In this document: positions 9,987 to 19,345 of the stretch, piece by piece
Numbering within the stretch: position 1 is the first letter of the stretch
Layout: every line of letters begins with the position of its first letter
Source of the DNA: Streptomyces sp. NBC_00271
Lineage (GTDB): Bacteria; Actinomycetota; Actinomycetes; Streptomycetales; Streptomycetaceae
Direction of reading: 5' to 3'
Length of the DNA stretch: 64,000 nucleotides
Assembly (NCBI RefSeq): GCF_036178845.1
Contig: NZ_CP108070.1
Coordinates: 6,944,001-7,008,000, forward strand
Translations under genes and position numbers: made by a program
Notes under the pieces: model-generated
The model's database searches: none
The model's input: only the letters and a program-made list of their open reading frames with translations
Told to the model about the DNA's origin: nothing

Positions 9987-11309
9987 ATGACGCTGAACTA
10001 CCAAGACGTGATGACGGCCGATCTGTCTTCGCTGGCGGACGTGTCCGAGGCGTGGAAGAAGATGGGCGAGCGCTTCGGTGAGCTGAAGACCGACTACGAG
10101 AAGCATGTGCAGGGCGTGCTGGGCAACGGGAACTGGCAGGGGCTTGCCTACGGCGCGCAGCAGCAGAATGCCTCGGCCACGGCTTTCGAGTACGGGGCGG
10201 CCAAGGCGGAGGCGCTGGCCATCGCCAGTCTTCTCACGGATGCGCACACCGAACTGACCCGCCTGCAAAAGGCGGTCAAGGACCTGGTCCACGATGCCGA
10301 GGCGAAGGACTTCAAGGTCGACAGCTCCGGCAAGGCGACCTACGTCGGGTACGACAACCTCTCCGAACAGGAGAAGTACGCCCTTCACCACGACCCCGAC
10401 TATGCCCAACTGCAGTCCGACGCACGCGTGAAGGCTCAGGGCTGGACCGACGACATCGCCAAGGCGGTCAAGGCTGTCGACGACGCCGACCAGAGCGTGA
10501 AACGGGCGCTGGTCCGCGCAACGAGCGATGTTTCGACAGACGGCCTCGGTTTCGGCGGTTTCAACGCGCACGCCGTGGGTGACCTCGCGAAGGCCGGTAA
10601 GCCGGACCCCAAGACCCCCACGAAGACCGACGGGTGGGTCTCCGAGGGCGAGAGCGAGGCCTCGGGCCCCGGCGCCGGGACAGAGGTCTCCGGGCCCGAC
10701 ACCGGTGCCGGCAAGCTGGGCGAGGCCGAGGCGCATGCCGACCTCGGCCGCGCGAGCGCGGAGGGCTCGCTCACCAACGGCCCGTTCAAGCTCGCCGGGG
10801 AGGCCGAAGCCTATGCGGGCGCCAAGGCCTCCGCGGCCGGCGGCATCACCAACGAGGGCCTCCAGGGGGAGGCCAGCGTCTTCGCGGGTGGCGAGGCCTC
10901 GGCCAAGGGCCGCGCCGACGCCGGTTTCGTCGGGCTGTACGGTCGGCCGGAGACCATGGCGGGCGCCGAGGCAGGGGTCAACGCCGGGATCGGCCTTGAG
11001 GGGCTGAACGCGGGAGCGGAGGCGTTCGCAGGCGCGAAGGGCGGTGTCTCCGGAGGCGCGGACATCGGCGGCATCGGAGCGGGCGGGACGGTAGAGGGTT
11101 GGGCCGGTGCCGGGGCCGAGGCTGACGCCACCCTCGGCAAGGGCGAGGACGGCAAGTGGAAGGTCGGCGCGACGGTGGGGGTCGCCGTCGGGCTCGGAGG
11201 CGAGGTGGGCTTCGAGTTCACCGTTGATCCGGGGAAGATCGCCGACACCGCGGGCGATGCGGCCGACGCCATTGGCGATACGGCCCATGCGATCGGCAGC
11301 CTGTTCTGA
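9987..11309 (+). CDS. WXG100-like N-terminus fused to a Gly/Ala-rich repeat domain (putative type VII substrate)
   Basis: 440 residues. Residues 1-130 are alpha-helical with GNGNWQGLAYGAQQQ, a W-x-G turn like that of WXG100 proteins. A flexible linker (about 190-240, rich in Pro, Gly, Glu) leads to about 150 residues of Ala/Gly/Glu periodic sequence with recurring motifs such as AEAYAGAKASA, GEASAKGRADAGF and AEAFAGAKGG. It ends in ADTAGDAADAIGDTAHAIGS. No signal peptide or obvious catalytic domain. The layout resembles actinobacterial type VII exported effectors, but a structural cell-surface role is also possible. Confidence 0.6.
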   Translation: MTLNYQDVMTADLSSLADVSEAWKKMGERFGELKTDYEKHVQGVLGNGNWQGLAYGAQQQNASATAFEYGAAKAEALAIASLLTDAHTELTRLQKAVKDLVHDAEAKDFKVDSSGKATYVGYDNLSEQEKYALHHDPDYAQLQSDARVKAQGWTDDIAKAVKAVDDADQSVKRALVRATSDVSTDGLGFGGFNAHAVGDLAKAGKPDPKTPTKTDGWVSEGESEASGPGAGTEVSGPDTGAGKLGEAEAHADLGRASAEGSLTNGPFKLAGEAEAYAGAKASAAGGITNEGLQGEASVFAGGEASAKGRADAGFVGLYGRPETMAGAEAGVNAGIGLEGLNAGAEAFAGAKGGVSGGADIGGIGAGGTVEGWAGAGAEADATLGKGEDGKWKVGATVGVAVGLGGEVGFEFTVDPGKIADTAGDAADAIGDTAHAIGSLF

Positions 11310-11368
11310 TACGCACTCCCGCCGACCGACTGCCGTAGGCACACTTCCGCGACAAAGGAGGGTCCTGG

Positions 11369-11872
11369 ATGCCAACGACCTTGCCCGTACCGATCGAGTT
11401 CGAACTGCCGGAAGGCTGGCACGCCGCACCTCCGGACGAAGCCGGCGCACCAGGTGCGGCGTTCGTCGCGCTGCATCCGCAACCGGATGCCGGATTCACC
11501 GCGAACATCACGATCGACGGCGAGTACCGTCCGGACGCGGCGGCACTGCCCGAGATCGCCCAGGAGTCCGTAGAGCGCCTGCGTCGGAGCGCCATGTCGG
11601 TCGAGGTCACCGGACGCCGCGAGATCGGCTCCGCGGAGGCGCCGGGCCTCACGCAGACGCTCGCCGTCTCGGCCGTCGTCGGCGGCCTACTGCGCGACCT
11701 CGTCCAATCGCAGGTCTACCTGTCCATGCTGGACGTCGCCGATCCCCGCAAGCGGTCGGTGATCCGCCTGGTCCTGACCGCCACCGCGTCCCAACACCCC
11801 ACCGTCCTCGATGACTTCCGGGACTTCGTGCGCACGGTCCGTCCGGACACGGGCGCGGGCACGGCTTCGTAG
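11369..11872 (+). CDS. DcrB/PsbP-fold-like protein of the ESX-like cassette
   Basis: 167 residues with no signal peptide. The opening LPVPIEFELPEGWHAAPPDE and the later FVALHP, ITIDGEYR and VYLSMLDV blocks look like the LpqN/DUF1795 group of Mog1/PsbP/DcrB-fold proteins. DUF1795 proteins act as effector chaperones in type VI secretion, which makes an adaptor role for the preceding type VII-like protein a reasonable inference. AAAGGAGG at 11354 precedes the ATG. The gap of 59 bp to the upstream gene suggests one transcript. Confidence 0.55.
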   Translation: MPTTLPVPIEFELPEGWHAAPPDEAGAPGAAFVALHPQPDAGFTANITIDGEYRPDAAALPEIAQESVERLRRSAMSVEVTGRREIGSAEAPGLTQTLAVSAVVGGLLRDLVQSQVYLSMLDVADPRKRSVIRLVLTATASQHPTVLDDFRDFVRTVRPDTGAGTAS

Positions 11873-11964
11873 CGCGTCCCGCGGGAGCGCACCCGCGCGC
11901 AAGCGCACCCCGACGCGGCGGCAGACCTTTGCACCGACAATCCGACCCCTCATAGGTTGATCTC

Positions 11965-12477
11965 ATGGGACTCTTCGACAAGCTGACCGGAACCAAGCGC
12001 CCGGCCGACGGGGTCGCCCCGCGACCCGCCGCCGAGGTCCGCGCGGCGCTGCTCGGCCTCAACCGCTCCGACGTCCCGTACGTCATCCGGGACGGCCGCG
12101 CGGAGGGCGCCGACCTGGTGGGGGAGTGGCGGATGCTGGAGCCGGCCTGGCAGACCTTCTTCGCCCGCACCCGGGTGAGTCGGGTGTTCCAGGTCCGTAT
12201 GCGCCTGGTCCCGGAGAAGAACGAGGTCCGCTCCCTGGATCAGCAGTACGAGGTCACCTGGGTCGGCGACACCCCCAGGCTGGCCATCTTGGCCGGGGCC
12301 CAACGCGGCCAGGTGCAGACGGTCTCGAAGCAATGGACGCTGGGCGGGGGAAGGGACGGCGGTCTCGAAGCGACCGAGACGTTCAACTTCGACAGCTCTG
12401 AACTCAAGAACCCCCTGCAGGACGCCGTCCTCGGTGCGGGGTGGACCTGGCGCGGAGTCGTCACCGGCAAACTGTGA
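11965..12477 (+). CDS. Conserved Streptomyces hypothetical protein
   Basis: 170 residues beginning MGLFDKLTGTKRPADGVAPR, soluble and beta-rich in its second half (VRSLDQQYEVTWVGDTPRLA). I do not recognise a named domain. The ATG has only a weak ribosome site, but codon use is normal and the MGLFDKL start is typical of real cytosolic proteins. It lies downstream of the ESX-like cassette and upstream of the S10 leader; the spacing of 92 bp allows it to be a separate transcript. Confidence 0.7.
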   Translation: MGLFDKLTGTKRPADGVAPRPAAEVRAALLGLNRSDVPYVIRDGRAEGADLVGEWRMLEPAWQTFFARTRVSRVFQVRMRLVPEKNEVRSLDQQYEVTWVGDTPRLAILAGAQRGQVQTVSKQWTLGGGRDGGLEATETFNFDSSELKNPLQDAVLGAGWTWRGVVTGKL

Positions 12478-12510
12478 GGTCGGCGGGACCCCGAGCGCGG
12501 GGTACTTCCT

Positions 12511-12542
12511 TTGGTACCGGTGCCGAGTAGTACCGGTACCAA
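12511..12542. repeat. Perfect 11-bp inverted repeat after the hypothetical gene
   Basis: TTGGTACCGGT (12511-12521) and ACCGGTACCAA (12532-12542) are exact reverse complements separated by 10 nt. It could be a terminator without a T-run or an operator. It lies 34 bp after the preceding stop codon. Confidence 0.65.
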
Positions 12543-12639
12543 GCTTCACGGGGGGTCACGTAGTGTGCGTGGTCGACTGCTCATCGTCAGTCGGCGCCCG
12601 AGTTGATCATCCCGAGGTCGGCCAGAGCGGCCCTCGCCG

Positions 12640-12655
12640 GGGCGCGCACGCGCCC
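12640..12655. promoter_or_regulatory. Palindrome immediately upstream of the S10 promoter
   Basis: GGGCGCG-CA-CGCGCCC is an exact dyad ending 5 bp before the -35 hexamer. A dimeric activator or repressor could bind here, but GC-rich palindromes also arise by chance in this genome. Confidence 0.4.
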
Positions 12656-12660
12656 AGGGT

Positions 12661-12688
12661 TTGACCTGCCTCACTCAAGGGGTACGAT
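12661..12688 (+). promoter_or_regulatory. S10 operon promoter
   Basis: TTGACC (12661-12666) and TACGAT (12683-12688) with 16-bp spacing. It would give a leader of about 380 nt before rpsJ that includes the shared 29-nt element. Confidence 0.65.
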
Positions 12689-12984
12689 CCTCGGCTCGAT
12701 TGGCCAGGCCCCCGCCCCGTATGGCAGACTAACGGGGTTGCTCGGTCGAGTGCCGATGCTGCGCGCCTCCCGTCGGGAGGACCGGAAGCGAGTCCCACAG
12801 TACTCGTCGCCTCAACTGCCGTAAGGCAGCGCTGGGGCGGACGTACGGGAATCTTTCGGGAAGTGTCAGCGGGGTGCGGGCCAGGCACCCGGTGGGTGTT
12901 CCAGCCTCCGGTCCTGCGGTTGCTTTCGGGCGGGCCGCGTCCCTTGTAGGGAAATCCGTTACGGATATTTCTGCGGCAGGAGCG
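12689..12984 (+). other. Long 5' leader of the S10 operon
   Basis: About 300 bp without a credible gene. It is expected to be transcribed from the promoter above. Apart from the shared element at its 3' end I did not identify a named riboswitch or leader class. Confidence 0.45.
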
Positions 12985-13013
12985 CGACACACCCGACCGC
13001 GTGGGTCGGAGAT
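12985..13013 (+). promoter_or_regulatory. Leader element shared with rpsL (copy 2)
   Basis: Exactly the same 29 nt as 1164-1192, again with the CCGACC/GGTCGG hairpin, here 60 nt before the rpsJ start. Confidence 0.7.
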
Positions 13014-13073
13014 ACGGGACGCGAACCCCCGGGTTCCAGAGCGTTTCACGAGACAAAGGACTACTGAGTAGCC

Positions 13074-13382
13074 ATGGCGGGACAGAAGATCCGCATCCGG
13101 CTCAAGGCCTACGACCACGAGGTCATCGACAGCTCGGCGAAGAAGATCGTCGAGACGGTGACCCGCACTGGTGCGTCGGTCGCAGGCCCGGTGCCGCTGC
13201 CCACTGAGAAGAACGTGTACTGCGTCATCAAGTCGCCGCACAAGTACAAGGACTCGCGCGAGCACTTCGAGATGCGCACGCACAAGCGCCTGATCGACAT
13301 CCTCGACCCGACGCCCAAGACCGTTGACTCTCTGATGCGACTCGACCTCCCGGCCGGTGTCGACATCGAGATCAAGCTCTAG
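13074..13382 (+). CDS. rpsJ: 30S ribosomal protein S10
   Basis: 102 residues, [20 protein letters not shown] to the VDIEIKL end, complete S10 (also NusE, partner of NusB in antitermination in other bacteria). First gene of the S10 operon, 17 bp before rplC. Confidence 0.98.
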   Translation: MAGQKIRIRLKAYDHEVIDSSAKKIVETVTRTGASVAGPVPLPTEKNVYCVIKSPHKYKDSREHFEMRTHKRLIDILDPTPKTVDSLMRLDLPAGVDIEIKL

Positions 13383-13399
13383 GGATCGGTGATCTGAGA

Positions 13400-14044
13400 A
13401 TGGCTAAGCAGATCAAGGGCATCCTGGGCGAGAAGCTCGGCATGACGCAGGTGTGGGACGAGAACAACCGTGTTGTTCCGGTCACCGTCGTCAAGGCCGG
13501 CCCCAACGTCGTCACCCAGGTGCGTACCAACGACAGCGACGGCTACGAGTCGGTCCAGATCGCCTTCGGCGAGATCGACCCGCGCAAGGTGAACAAGCCC
13601 CTCAAGGGCCACTTCGCCAAGGCCGACGTCACCCCCCGTCGTCACCTCGTCGAGATCCGCACCGCGGATGCCTCCGAGTACACCCTCGGCCAGGAGATCT
13701 CCGCCGAGGTCTTCGAGGCGGGCGTGAAGGTCGACGTCACCGGCAAGAGCAAGGGCAAGGGCTTCGCCGGTGTCATGAAGCGTCACAACTTCAAGGGCCT
13801 CGGCGCCGGTCACGGCACCCAGCGCAAGCACCGCTCTCCCGGCTCCATCGGTGGCTGCGCCACCCCGGGTCGTGTGTTCAAGGGCCTCCGCATGGCGGGT
13901 CGCATGGGCAACGAGCGGGTCACCACCCAGAACCTGACCGTTCACGCCGTTGACGCGGAGAAGGGCCTGCTCCTTATCAAGGGCGCGGTTCCTGGTCCGA
14001 ACGGCGGCCTCGTCCTGGTCCGCACCGCGGCCAAGGGGGCCTGA
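13400..14044 (+). CDS. rplC: 50S ribosomal protein L3
   Basis: 214 residues starting [20 protein letters not shown], full-length L3, which binds 23S rRNA near its 3' end and reaches towards the peptidyl-transferase centre. The [18 protein letters not shown] loop that approaches the catalytic centre is intact. Ends 5 bp before rplD. Confidence 0.98.
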   Translation: MAKQIKGILGEKLGMTQVWDENNRVVPVTVVKAGPNVVTQVRTNDSDGYESVQIAFGEIDPRKVNKPLKGHFAKADVTPRRHLVEIRTADASEYTLGQEISAEVFEAGVKVDVTGKSKGKGFAGVMKRHNFKGLGAGHGTQRKHRSPGSIGGCATPGRVFKGLRMAGRMGNERVTTQNLTVHAVDAEKGLLLIKGAVPGPNGGLVLVRTAAKGA

Positions 14045-14049
14045 GGACT

Positions 14050-14706
14050 ATGAGCACCATTGACATTCTGTCGCCCTCCGGCGACACCGCCGGGACCGTT
14101 GAGCTCCCGGCCGAGATCTTCGACGTAGAGAAGATCAGCATTCCGCTGCTTCACCAGGTCGTCGTCGCACAGCTGGCCGCCGCCCGTCAGGGCACGCACA
14201 AGGTCAAGCGTCGTGGCGAGGTCCGCGGTGGCGGTAAGAAGCCTTACCGCCAGAAGGGCACCGGCCGCGCGCGCCAGGGTTCGACCCGTGCGCCGCAGTT
14301 CGCCGGCGGTGGCGTCGTCCACGGCCCCACGCCGCGTGACTACTCGCAGCGGACCCCGAAGAAGATGAAGGCCGCGGCCCTGCGCCACGCCCTCACCGAC
14401 CGGGCCCGCAACGCTCGCATCCACGTCATCACCGGCGTGATCGAGGGCGAGACCCCCTCCACCAAGGCCGCCAAGAGCTTCCTCGGCAAGGTCAGCGAGC
14501 GCAAGAACGTGCTCCTGGTCATCGAGCGCTCCGACGAGGCCGCGCTGCTCTCCGCGCGCAACCTGCCCCAGGTCCACATCCTGGAGCCGGGCCAGCTGAA
14601 CACGTACGACGTTCTCGTCTCGGACGACGTGGTCTTCACCCAGGCCGCTTTCGAGTCCTTCGTGTCTGGCCCCAAGGCCGCTGACACCGAAGGGAGCGAA
14701 GCCTGA
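14050..14706 (+). CDS. rplD: 50S ribosomal protein L4
   Basis: 218 residues; the exit-tunnel loop [20 protein letters not shown] is present. In enteric bacteria L4 represses its own S10 operon, but the leader here does not look like the E. coli one. Its stop overlaps the rplW start (TGATG), so the two are probably translationally coupled. Confidence 0.98.
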   Translation: MSTIDILSPSGDTAGTVELPAEIFDVEKISIPLLHQVVVAQLAAARQGTHKVKRRGEVRGGGKKPYRQKGTGRARQGSTRAPQFAGGGVVHGPTPRDYSQRTPKKMKAAALRHALTDRARNARIHVITGVIEGETPSTKAAKSFLGKVSERKNVLLVIERSDEAALLSARNLPQVHILEPGQLNTYDVLVSDDVVFTQAAFESFVSGPKAADTEGSEA

Positions 14707-15122
14707 TGGCTACGCGTCACCCGAGCATTGCCTCGAAGGCCGCCAAGGCCAAGAAGGTCGCGCGCGTCGCCAAGGCGAAGCGTCACGAGACCGAGGGCAA
14801 GAACACCGTCGAGACGCCGCTGAGCAAGAGCTTCACGGACCACCGTGACGTCCTTCTCAAGCCGGTCGTCTCCGAGAAGAGCTACGCGCTGCTCGACGAG
14901 GGCAAGTACACCTTCGTCGTCGCGCCGGGCGCCAACAAGACCCAGATCAAGCAGGCCGTCCAGGCGGTCTTCTCGGTCAAGGTCACCGGCGTCAACACGA
15001 TCAACCGTCAGGGTAAGCGCAAGCGCACCAAGAGCGGTTTCGGTAAGCGTGCTGACACCAAGCGCGCCATCGTGACCCTCGCTGAGGGCGACCGTATCGA
15101 CATCTTCGGCCAGGCCTCCTAA
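14706..15122 (+). CDS. rplW: 50S ribosomal protein L23 with basic N-terminal extension
   Basis: 138 residues. The L23 core ([20 protein letters not shown] to [13 protein letters not shown]) follows a 45-residue Lys/Ala-rich extension beginning [21 protein letters not shown]23 sits at the tunnel exit and docks SRP and trigger factor; the extension is a streptomycete-type addition of unknown role. Start overlaps the rplD stop. Confidence 0.96.
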   Translation: MATRHPSIASKAAKAKKVARVAKAKRHETEGKNTVETPLSKSFTDHRDVLLKPVVSEKSYALLDEGKYTFVVAPGANKTQIKQAVQAVFSVKVTGVNTINRQGKRKRTKSGFGKRADTKRAIVTLAEGDRIDIFGQAS

Positions 15123-15161
15123 CGGAGCGCCCTGGTCCGAATATCGGACGAGGACTGAGAA

Positions 15162-15998
15162 ATGGGAATCCGCAAGTACAAGCCGACTACGCCGGGCCGT
15201 CGTGGCTCCAGCGTCGCCGACTTCGTCGAGGTCACGCGGTCCACGCCGGAGAAGTCGCTGGTCCGCCCGCTGCACAGCAAGGGCGGCCGTAACAACGCCG
15301 GTCGTGTGACCGTTCGCCACCAGGGTGGCGGACACAAGCGCGCCTACCGAGTGATCGACTTCCGTCGTCACGACAAGGACGGCGTGCCGGCGAAGGTCGC
15401 GCACATCGAGTACGACCCCAACCGCACCGCGCGCATCGCGCTGCTTCACTACGCGGACGGCGAGAAGCGCTACATCCTCGCCCCCCGCAACCTGTCGCAG
15501 GGTGACCGCGTCGAGAACGGTCCCGGGGCCGACATCAAGCCGGGCAACAACCTGGCGCTCCGCAACATCCCGGTCGGTACCACGATCCACGCGATCGAGA
15601 TCCGTCCCGGTGGCGGCGCCAAGTTCGCCCGCTCCGCCGGTGCCTCGGTGCAGCTGCTCGCGAAGGAGGGCACGATGGCCCACCTTCGTATGCCTTCCGG
15701 TGAGATCCGCCTGGTCGACCAGCGCTGCCGCGCCACGGTCGGCGAGGTCGGCAACGCCGAGCAGAGCAACATCAACTGGGGTAAGGCCGGCCGTAAGCGC
15801 TGGCTGGGCGTTCGCCCGACCGTCCGCGGTGTGGCGATGAACCCGGTTGACCACCCGCACGGTGGTGGTGAGGGCAAGACCTCCGGTGGTCGCCACCCGG
15901 TCTCCCCGTGGGGTCAGAAGGAGGGTCGTACTCGTTCGCCGAAGAAGGCTTCGAGCAAGTACATCGTCCGCCGCCGCAAGACGAACAAGAAGCGCTAG
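15162..15998 (+). CDS. rplB: 50S ribosomal protein L2
   Basis: 278 residues, [20 protein letters not shown] through the conserved [20 protein letters not shown] segment containing the histidine implicated in peptidyl-transferase function. Full length. Confidence 0.98.
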   Translation: MGIRKYKPTTPGRRGSSVADFVEVTRSTPEKSLVRPLHSKGGRNNAGRVTVRHQGGGHKRAYRVIDFRRHDKDGVPAKVAHIEYDPNRTARIALLHYADGEKRYILAPRNLSQGDRVENGPGADIKPGNNLALRNIPVGTTIHAIEIRPGGGAKFARSAGASVQLLAKEGTMAHLRMPSGEIRLVDQRCRATVGEVGNAEQSNINWGKAGRKRWLGVRPTVRGVAMNPVDHPHGGGEGKTSGGRHPVSPWGQKEGRTRSPKKASSKYIVRRRKTNKKR

Positions 15999-16010
15999 GA
16001 GCGGGTTTAG

Positions 16011-16292
16011 ATGCCGCGCAGTCTCAAGAAGGGACCCTTCGTTGACGGCCACCTCGTAAAGAAGGTGGACGCTCAGAACGAAGCCGGTACCAAGAACGTC
16101 ATCAAGACCTGGTCCCGTCGCTCGATGATCATCCCGGCCATGCTCGGCCACACGATCGCGGTGCACAACGGCAAGACCCACATTCCGGTGTTTGTCACCG
16201 AGTCGATGGTCGGCCACAAGCTCGGCGAGTTCTCGCCGACGCGCACCTTCCGGGGTCACGTCAAGGACGACCGGAAGTCGAAGCGCCGCTAA
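16011..16292 (+). CDS. rpsS: 30S ribosomal protein S19
   Basis: 93 residues, [15 protein letters not shown] to [14 protein letters not shown], complete S19 of the 30S head, which forms a heterodimer with S13. 12 bp after rplB. Confidence 0.98.
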   Translation: MPRSLKKGPFVDGHLVKKVDAQNEAGTKNVIKTWSRRSMIIPAMLGHTIAVHNGKTHIPVFVTESMVGHKLGEFSPTRTFRGHVKDDRKSKRR

Positions 16293-16333
16293 CGCGGGGT
16301 GGAATGACCATGACAGACACTGGAAGGACAACC

Positions 16334-16681
16334 ATGGAAGCCAGGGCCCAGGCGCGGTACATCCGCGTTACGCCCATGAAGGCCCGCCGCGTGGTGGACC
16401 TTATCCGTGGCATGGATGCCACGGAGGCTCAGGCGGTCCTGCGTTTCGCCCCGCAGGCCGCGAGCGTGCCGGTCGGCAAGGTGCTTGACAGCGCCATTGC
16501 CAACGCCGCGCACAACTACGACCACACCGACGCCGACAGCCTCTTCATCTCCGAGGCGTACGTCGACGAGGGTCCGACCCTGAAGCGGTTCCGTCCGCGC
16601 GCCCAGGGTCGTGCCTACCGGATCCGCAAGCGGACCAGCCACATCACCGTGGTCGTCAGCAGCAAGGAAGGAACCCGGTAA
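16334..16681 (+). CDS. rplV: 50S ribosomal protein L22
   Basis: 115 residues from ATG 16334 ([20 protein letters not shown]), placed after GGAAGGACAACC. An in-frame ATG at 16304 would add ten residues and also has a ribosome-site-like GGTGG. L22 lines the exit tunnel with L4; the beta-hairpin [20 protein letters not shown] is intact. Its stop overlaps the rpsC start (TAATG). Confidence 0.95.
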   Translation: MEARAQARYIRVTPMKARRVVDLIRGMDATEAQAVLRFAPQAASVPVGKVLDSAIANAAHNYDHTDADSLFISEAYVDEGPTLKRFRPRAQGRAYRIRKRTSHITVVVSSKEGTR

Positions 16682-17517
16682 TGGGCCAGAAGGTTAACCC
16701 GCATGGGTTCCGGCTCGGCATCACCACGGACTTCAAGTCCCGTTGGTACGCCGACAAGCTGTACAAGGACTACGTCAAGGAAGACGTCGCCATCCGTCGG
16801 ATGATGACGTCCGGCATGGAGCGCGCCGGTATCTCGAAGGTTGAGATCGAGCGCACCCGTGACCGCGTGCGGGTGGACATCCACACCGCGCGTCCCGGCA
16901 TCGTCATCGGCCGCCGTGGCGCCGAGGCCGACCGCATCCGCGGTGACCTCGAGAAGCTCACGGGCAAGCAGGTCCAGCTGAACATCCTCGAGGTCAAGAA
17001 CCCCGAGACCGACGCTCAGCTGGTTGCTCAGGCCGTTGCCGAGCAGCTGTCCTCCCGCGTCTCCTTCCGTCGTGCCATGCGTAAGAGCATGCAGGGCACG
17101 ATGAAGGCCGGCGCCAAGGGCATCAAGATCCAGTGTGGTGGCCGTCTCGGCGGCGCCGAGATGTCCCGCTCGGAGTTCTACCGCGAGGGCCGTGTGCCCC
17201 TGCACACGCTCCGTGCGAACGTCGACTACGGCTTCTTCGAGGCCAAGACGACCTTCGGCCGTATCGGTGTGAAGGTCTGGATCTACAAGGGCGACGTCAA
17301 GAACATCGCCGAGGTCCGCGCCGAGAACGCCGCTGCCCGCGCCGGCAACCGCCCGGCCCGTGGTGGCGGCAACGACCGCCCGGCCGGCCGTGGTGGCCGT
17401 GGTGGCGAGCGTGGCGGCCGCGGCCGCAAGCCGCAGCAGGCTCCCGCTGCCGAGGCCCCCAAGGCCGAGGCTCCGGCGGCTGCCGCTCCGGCTGAGAGCA
17501 CCGGAACGGAGGCCTGA
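16681..17517 (+). CDS. rpsC: 30S ribosomal protein S3 with RGG-rich C-terminal tail
   Basis: 278 residues. The first roughly 215 are standard S3 with the KH domain ([20 protein letters not shown]). The last 60 form a tail with Gly-Arg runs ([20 protein letters not shown]) and then Ala/Pro/Glu. S3 is part of the mRNA entry tunnel and helicase; the tail resembles RNA-binding RGG boxes and is a known actinobacterial type of extension whose function is not established. Confidence 0.97.
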   Translation: MGQKVNPHGFRLGITTDFKSRWYADKLYKDYVKEDVAIRRMMTSGMERAGISKVEIERTRDRVRVDIHTARPGIVIGRRGAEADRIRGDLEKLTGKQVQLNILEVKNPETDAQLVAQAVAEQLSSRVSFRRAMRKSMQGTMKAGAKGIKIQCGGRLGGAEMSRSEFYREGRVPLHTLRANVDYGFFEAKTTFGRIGVKVWIYKGDVKNIAEVRAENAAARAGNRPARGGGNDRPAGRGGRGGERGGRGRKPQQAPAAEAPKAEAPAAAAPAESTGTEA

Positions 17518-17522
17518 CCGAC

Positions 17523-17942
17523 ATGCTGATCCCCCGTAGGGTCAAGCACCGCAAGCAGCACCACCCCAAGCGCCGTGGTCAGGCCAAGGGCGGTACGCAG
17601 GTTTCGTTCGGCGAGTACGGCATTCAGGCCCTCACGCCGGCGTACGTGACGAACCGCCAGATCGAGGCCGCACGTATCGCGATGACCCGCCACATCAAGC
17701 GTGGCGGCAAGGTCTGGATCAACATCTACCCGGACCGCCCGCTCACGAAGAAGCCTGCCGAGACCCGCATGGGTTCCGGTAAGGGTTCGCCGGAGTGGTG
17801 GATCGCGAACGTGCACCCGGGCCGGGTCATGTTCGAACTGTCCTACCCCAACGAGAAGATCGCCCGTGAGGCCCTCACTCGCGCAGCCCACAAGCTGCCG
17901 ATGAAGTGCCGGATCGTCAAGCGCGAGGCAGGTGAAGCGTGA
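17523..17942 (+). CDS. rplP: 50S ribosomal protein L16
   Basis: 139 residues, [21 protein letters not shown]16 organises the A-site region of 23S rRNA. The [20 protein letters not shown] segment is conserved. TGATG overlap with rpmC. Confidence 0.98.
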   Translation: MLIPRRVKHRKQHHPKRRGQAKGGTQVSFGEYGIQALTPAYVTNRQIEAARIAMTRHIKRGGKVWINIYPDRPLTKKPAETRMGSGKGSPEWWIANVHPGRVMFELSYPNEKIAREALTRAAHKLPMKCRIVKREAGEA

Positions 17943-18166
17943 TGTCGGCCGGTACCAAGGCGTCCGAGCTGCGCGAACTGGGTGACGAGGAGCTTCTCGC
18001 GAAGCTTCGCGAAGCCAAGGAAGAGCTGTTCAACCTCCGCTTCCAGGCGGCGACCGGTCAGCTCGAGAACCACGGTCGGCTCAAGGCCGTCCGCAAGGAC
18101 ATCGCGCGGATCTACACCCTGATGCGTGAGCGCGAGCTGGGCATCGAAACGGTGGAGAGCGCCTGA
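17942..18166 (+). CDS. rpmC: 50S ribosomal protein L29
   Basis: 74 residues from ATG 17942, which overlaps the rplP stop; a GTG three bases earlier is also in frame. L29 is a two-helix protein near the tunnel exit, here [20 protein letters not shown] to the [10 protein letters not shown] end. Overlaps rpsQ by one base. Confidence 0.97.
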   Translation: MSAGTKASELRELGDEELLAKLREAKEELFNLRFQAATGQLENHGRLKAVRKDIARIYTLMRERELGIETVESA

Positions 18167-18450
18167 TGAGCGAGAGCAACGTGACTGAAACGACCGAGGC
18201 GCGCGGATTCCGCAAGACCCGTGAGGGTCTCGTCGTCAGCGACAAGATGGACAAGACCGTCGTCGTCGCCGTCGAGGACCGCGTCAAGCACGCCCTGTAC
18301 GGCAAGGTCATCCGCCGTACGAGCAAGCTGAAGGCCCACGACGAGCAGAACGCCGCGGGTATCGGCGACCGCGTCCTCCTCATGGAGACGCGTCCGCTGT
18401 CCGCGACGAAGCGCTGGCGCATCGTGGAGATCCTCGAGAAGGCGAAGTAA
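18166..18450 (+). CDS. rpsQ: 30S ribosomal protein S17
   Basis: 94 residues; OB-fold S17 ([20 protein letters not shown]) with a short acidic N-terminus. Last gene of the S10 operon, followed by two strong stems. Confidence 0.98.
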   Translation: MSESNVTETTEARGFRKTREGLVVSDKMDKTVVVAVEDRVKHALYGKVIRRTSKLKAHDEQNAAGIGDRVLLMETRPLSATKRWRIVEILEKAK

Positions 18451-18453
18451 TCA

Positions 18454-18477
18454 AACGGGGGGCTCAGTCCCCCCGTT
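18454..18477. terminator. Stem-loop directly after rpsQ
   Basis: AACGGGGGG and CCCCCCGTT make a perfect 9-bp stem with a 6-nt loop, 3 bp after the rpsQ stop. Confidence 0.6.
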
Positions 18478-18482
18478 GCCCC

Positions 18483-18534
18483 CCGCCGGGGGCCTGCCGC
18501 ACCGTCAGGTGCCCAGCCCCCGGCGGAGGTTTTC
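18483..18534. terminator. Compound terminator between rpsQ and rplN
   Basis: An 11-bp outer stem (18483-18493 with 18516-18526) encloses a 5-bp inner hairpin GCACC-gtca-GGTGC; AGGTTTTCT follows. It should end or attenuate the S10 transcript before rplN. Confidence 0.7.
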
Positions 18535-18556
18535 TCCCTCAACAGGCCAAGTAATT

Positions 18557-18629
18557 CCTGCGGGGCTTACCCGCAGGACGGTTCCGCCAGGCTCGCGGGG
18601 CGACCCGAAAGGGATCCCCGCGGGAACCG
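18557..18629 (+). promoter_or_regulatory. Structured leader of rplN
   Basis: Two tandem stems just before the rplN ribosome site: CCTGCGGG/CCCGCAGG with a 5-nt loop (18557-18577), then CGGTTCC/GGAACCG (18579-18629) enclosing CGCGGGG/CCCCGCG and a CCC-GAAA-GGG cap. The GGAG follows at 18641. This could be an r-protein binding site controlling the spc genes. Confidence 0.5.
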
Positions 18630-18650
18630 GCAGACAATCAGGAGATAGAC

Positions 18651-19019
18651 GTGATCCAGCAGGAGTCGCGACTGCGTGTCGCCGACAACACGGGGGCGAA
18701 GGAAGTCCTTTGCATCCGTGTGCTCGGTGGCTCCGGTCGCCGCTACGCGGGCATCGGTGACGTCATCGTCGCCACCGTCAAGGACGCGATCCCCGGCGGC
18801 AACGTGAAGAAGGGTGACGTCGTCAAGGCGGTCATCGTTCGCACCGTCAAGGAGCGCCGCCGTCCGGACGGCTCGTACATCCGCTTCGACGAGAACGCCG
18901 CCGTCATTCTGAAGAACGACGGCGACCCTCGCGGCACCCGTATCTTCGGCCCCGTCGGCCGTGAGCTGCGCGAGAAGAAGTTCATGAAGATCATCTCGCT
19001 CGCGCCGGAGGTGCTGTAA
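18651..19019 (+). CDS. rplN: 50S ribosomal protein L14
   Basis: 122 residues from GTG 18651 after AGGAG ([20 protein letters not shown]), complete L14, which contacts 16S rRNA across the subunit interface. First spc gene, separated from rpsQ by 200 bp of hairpins. Confidence 0.98.
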   Translation: MIQQESRLRVADNTGAKEVLCIRVLGGSGRRYAGIGDVIVATVKDAIPGGNVKKGDVVKAVIVRTVKERRRPDGSYIRFDENAAVILKNDGDPRGTRIFGPVGRELREKKFMKIISLAPEVL

Positions 19020-19021
19020 GC

Positions 19022-19345
19022 ATGAAGATCAAGAAGGGTGACACGGTTCAGGTCATCACCGGCAAGGACAAGGGCAAGCAGGGCAAGGTCATTGCCGCTT
19101 ACCCGCGCGACGAGCGCGTCCTGGTCGAGGGTGTCAACCGGGTCAAGAAGCACACCAAGGCCGGCCCGACCGCCAGCGGTTCCCAGGCCGGCGGCATCGT
19201 CACGACCGAGGCCCCGATTCACGTGAGCAACGTTCAGCTCGTCGTGGAGAAGGACGGCAACAAGGTCGTCACGCGTGTCGGTTACCGCTTCGACGATGAG
19301 GGCAACAAGGTTCGCGTTGCCAAGCGGACGGGTGAGGACATCTGA
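19022..19345 (+). CDS. rplX: 50S ribosomal protein L24
   Basis: 107 residues with the KOW motif [21 protein letters not shown]24 initiates 50S assembly. 2 bp after rplN and 1-base overlap with rplE. Confidence 0.98.
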   Translation: MKIKKGDTVQVITGKDKGKQGKVIAAYPRDERVLVEGVNRVKKHTKAGPTASGSQAGGIVTTEAPIHVSNVQLVVEKDGNKVVTRVGYRFDDEGNKVRVAKRTGEDI

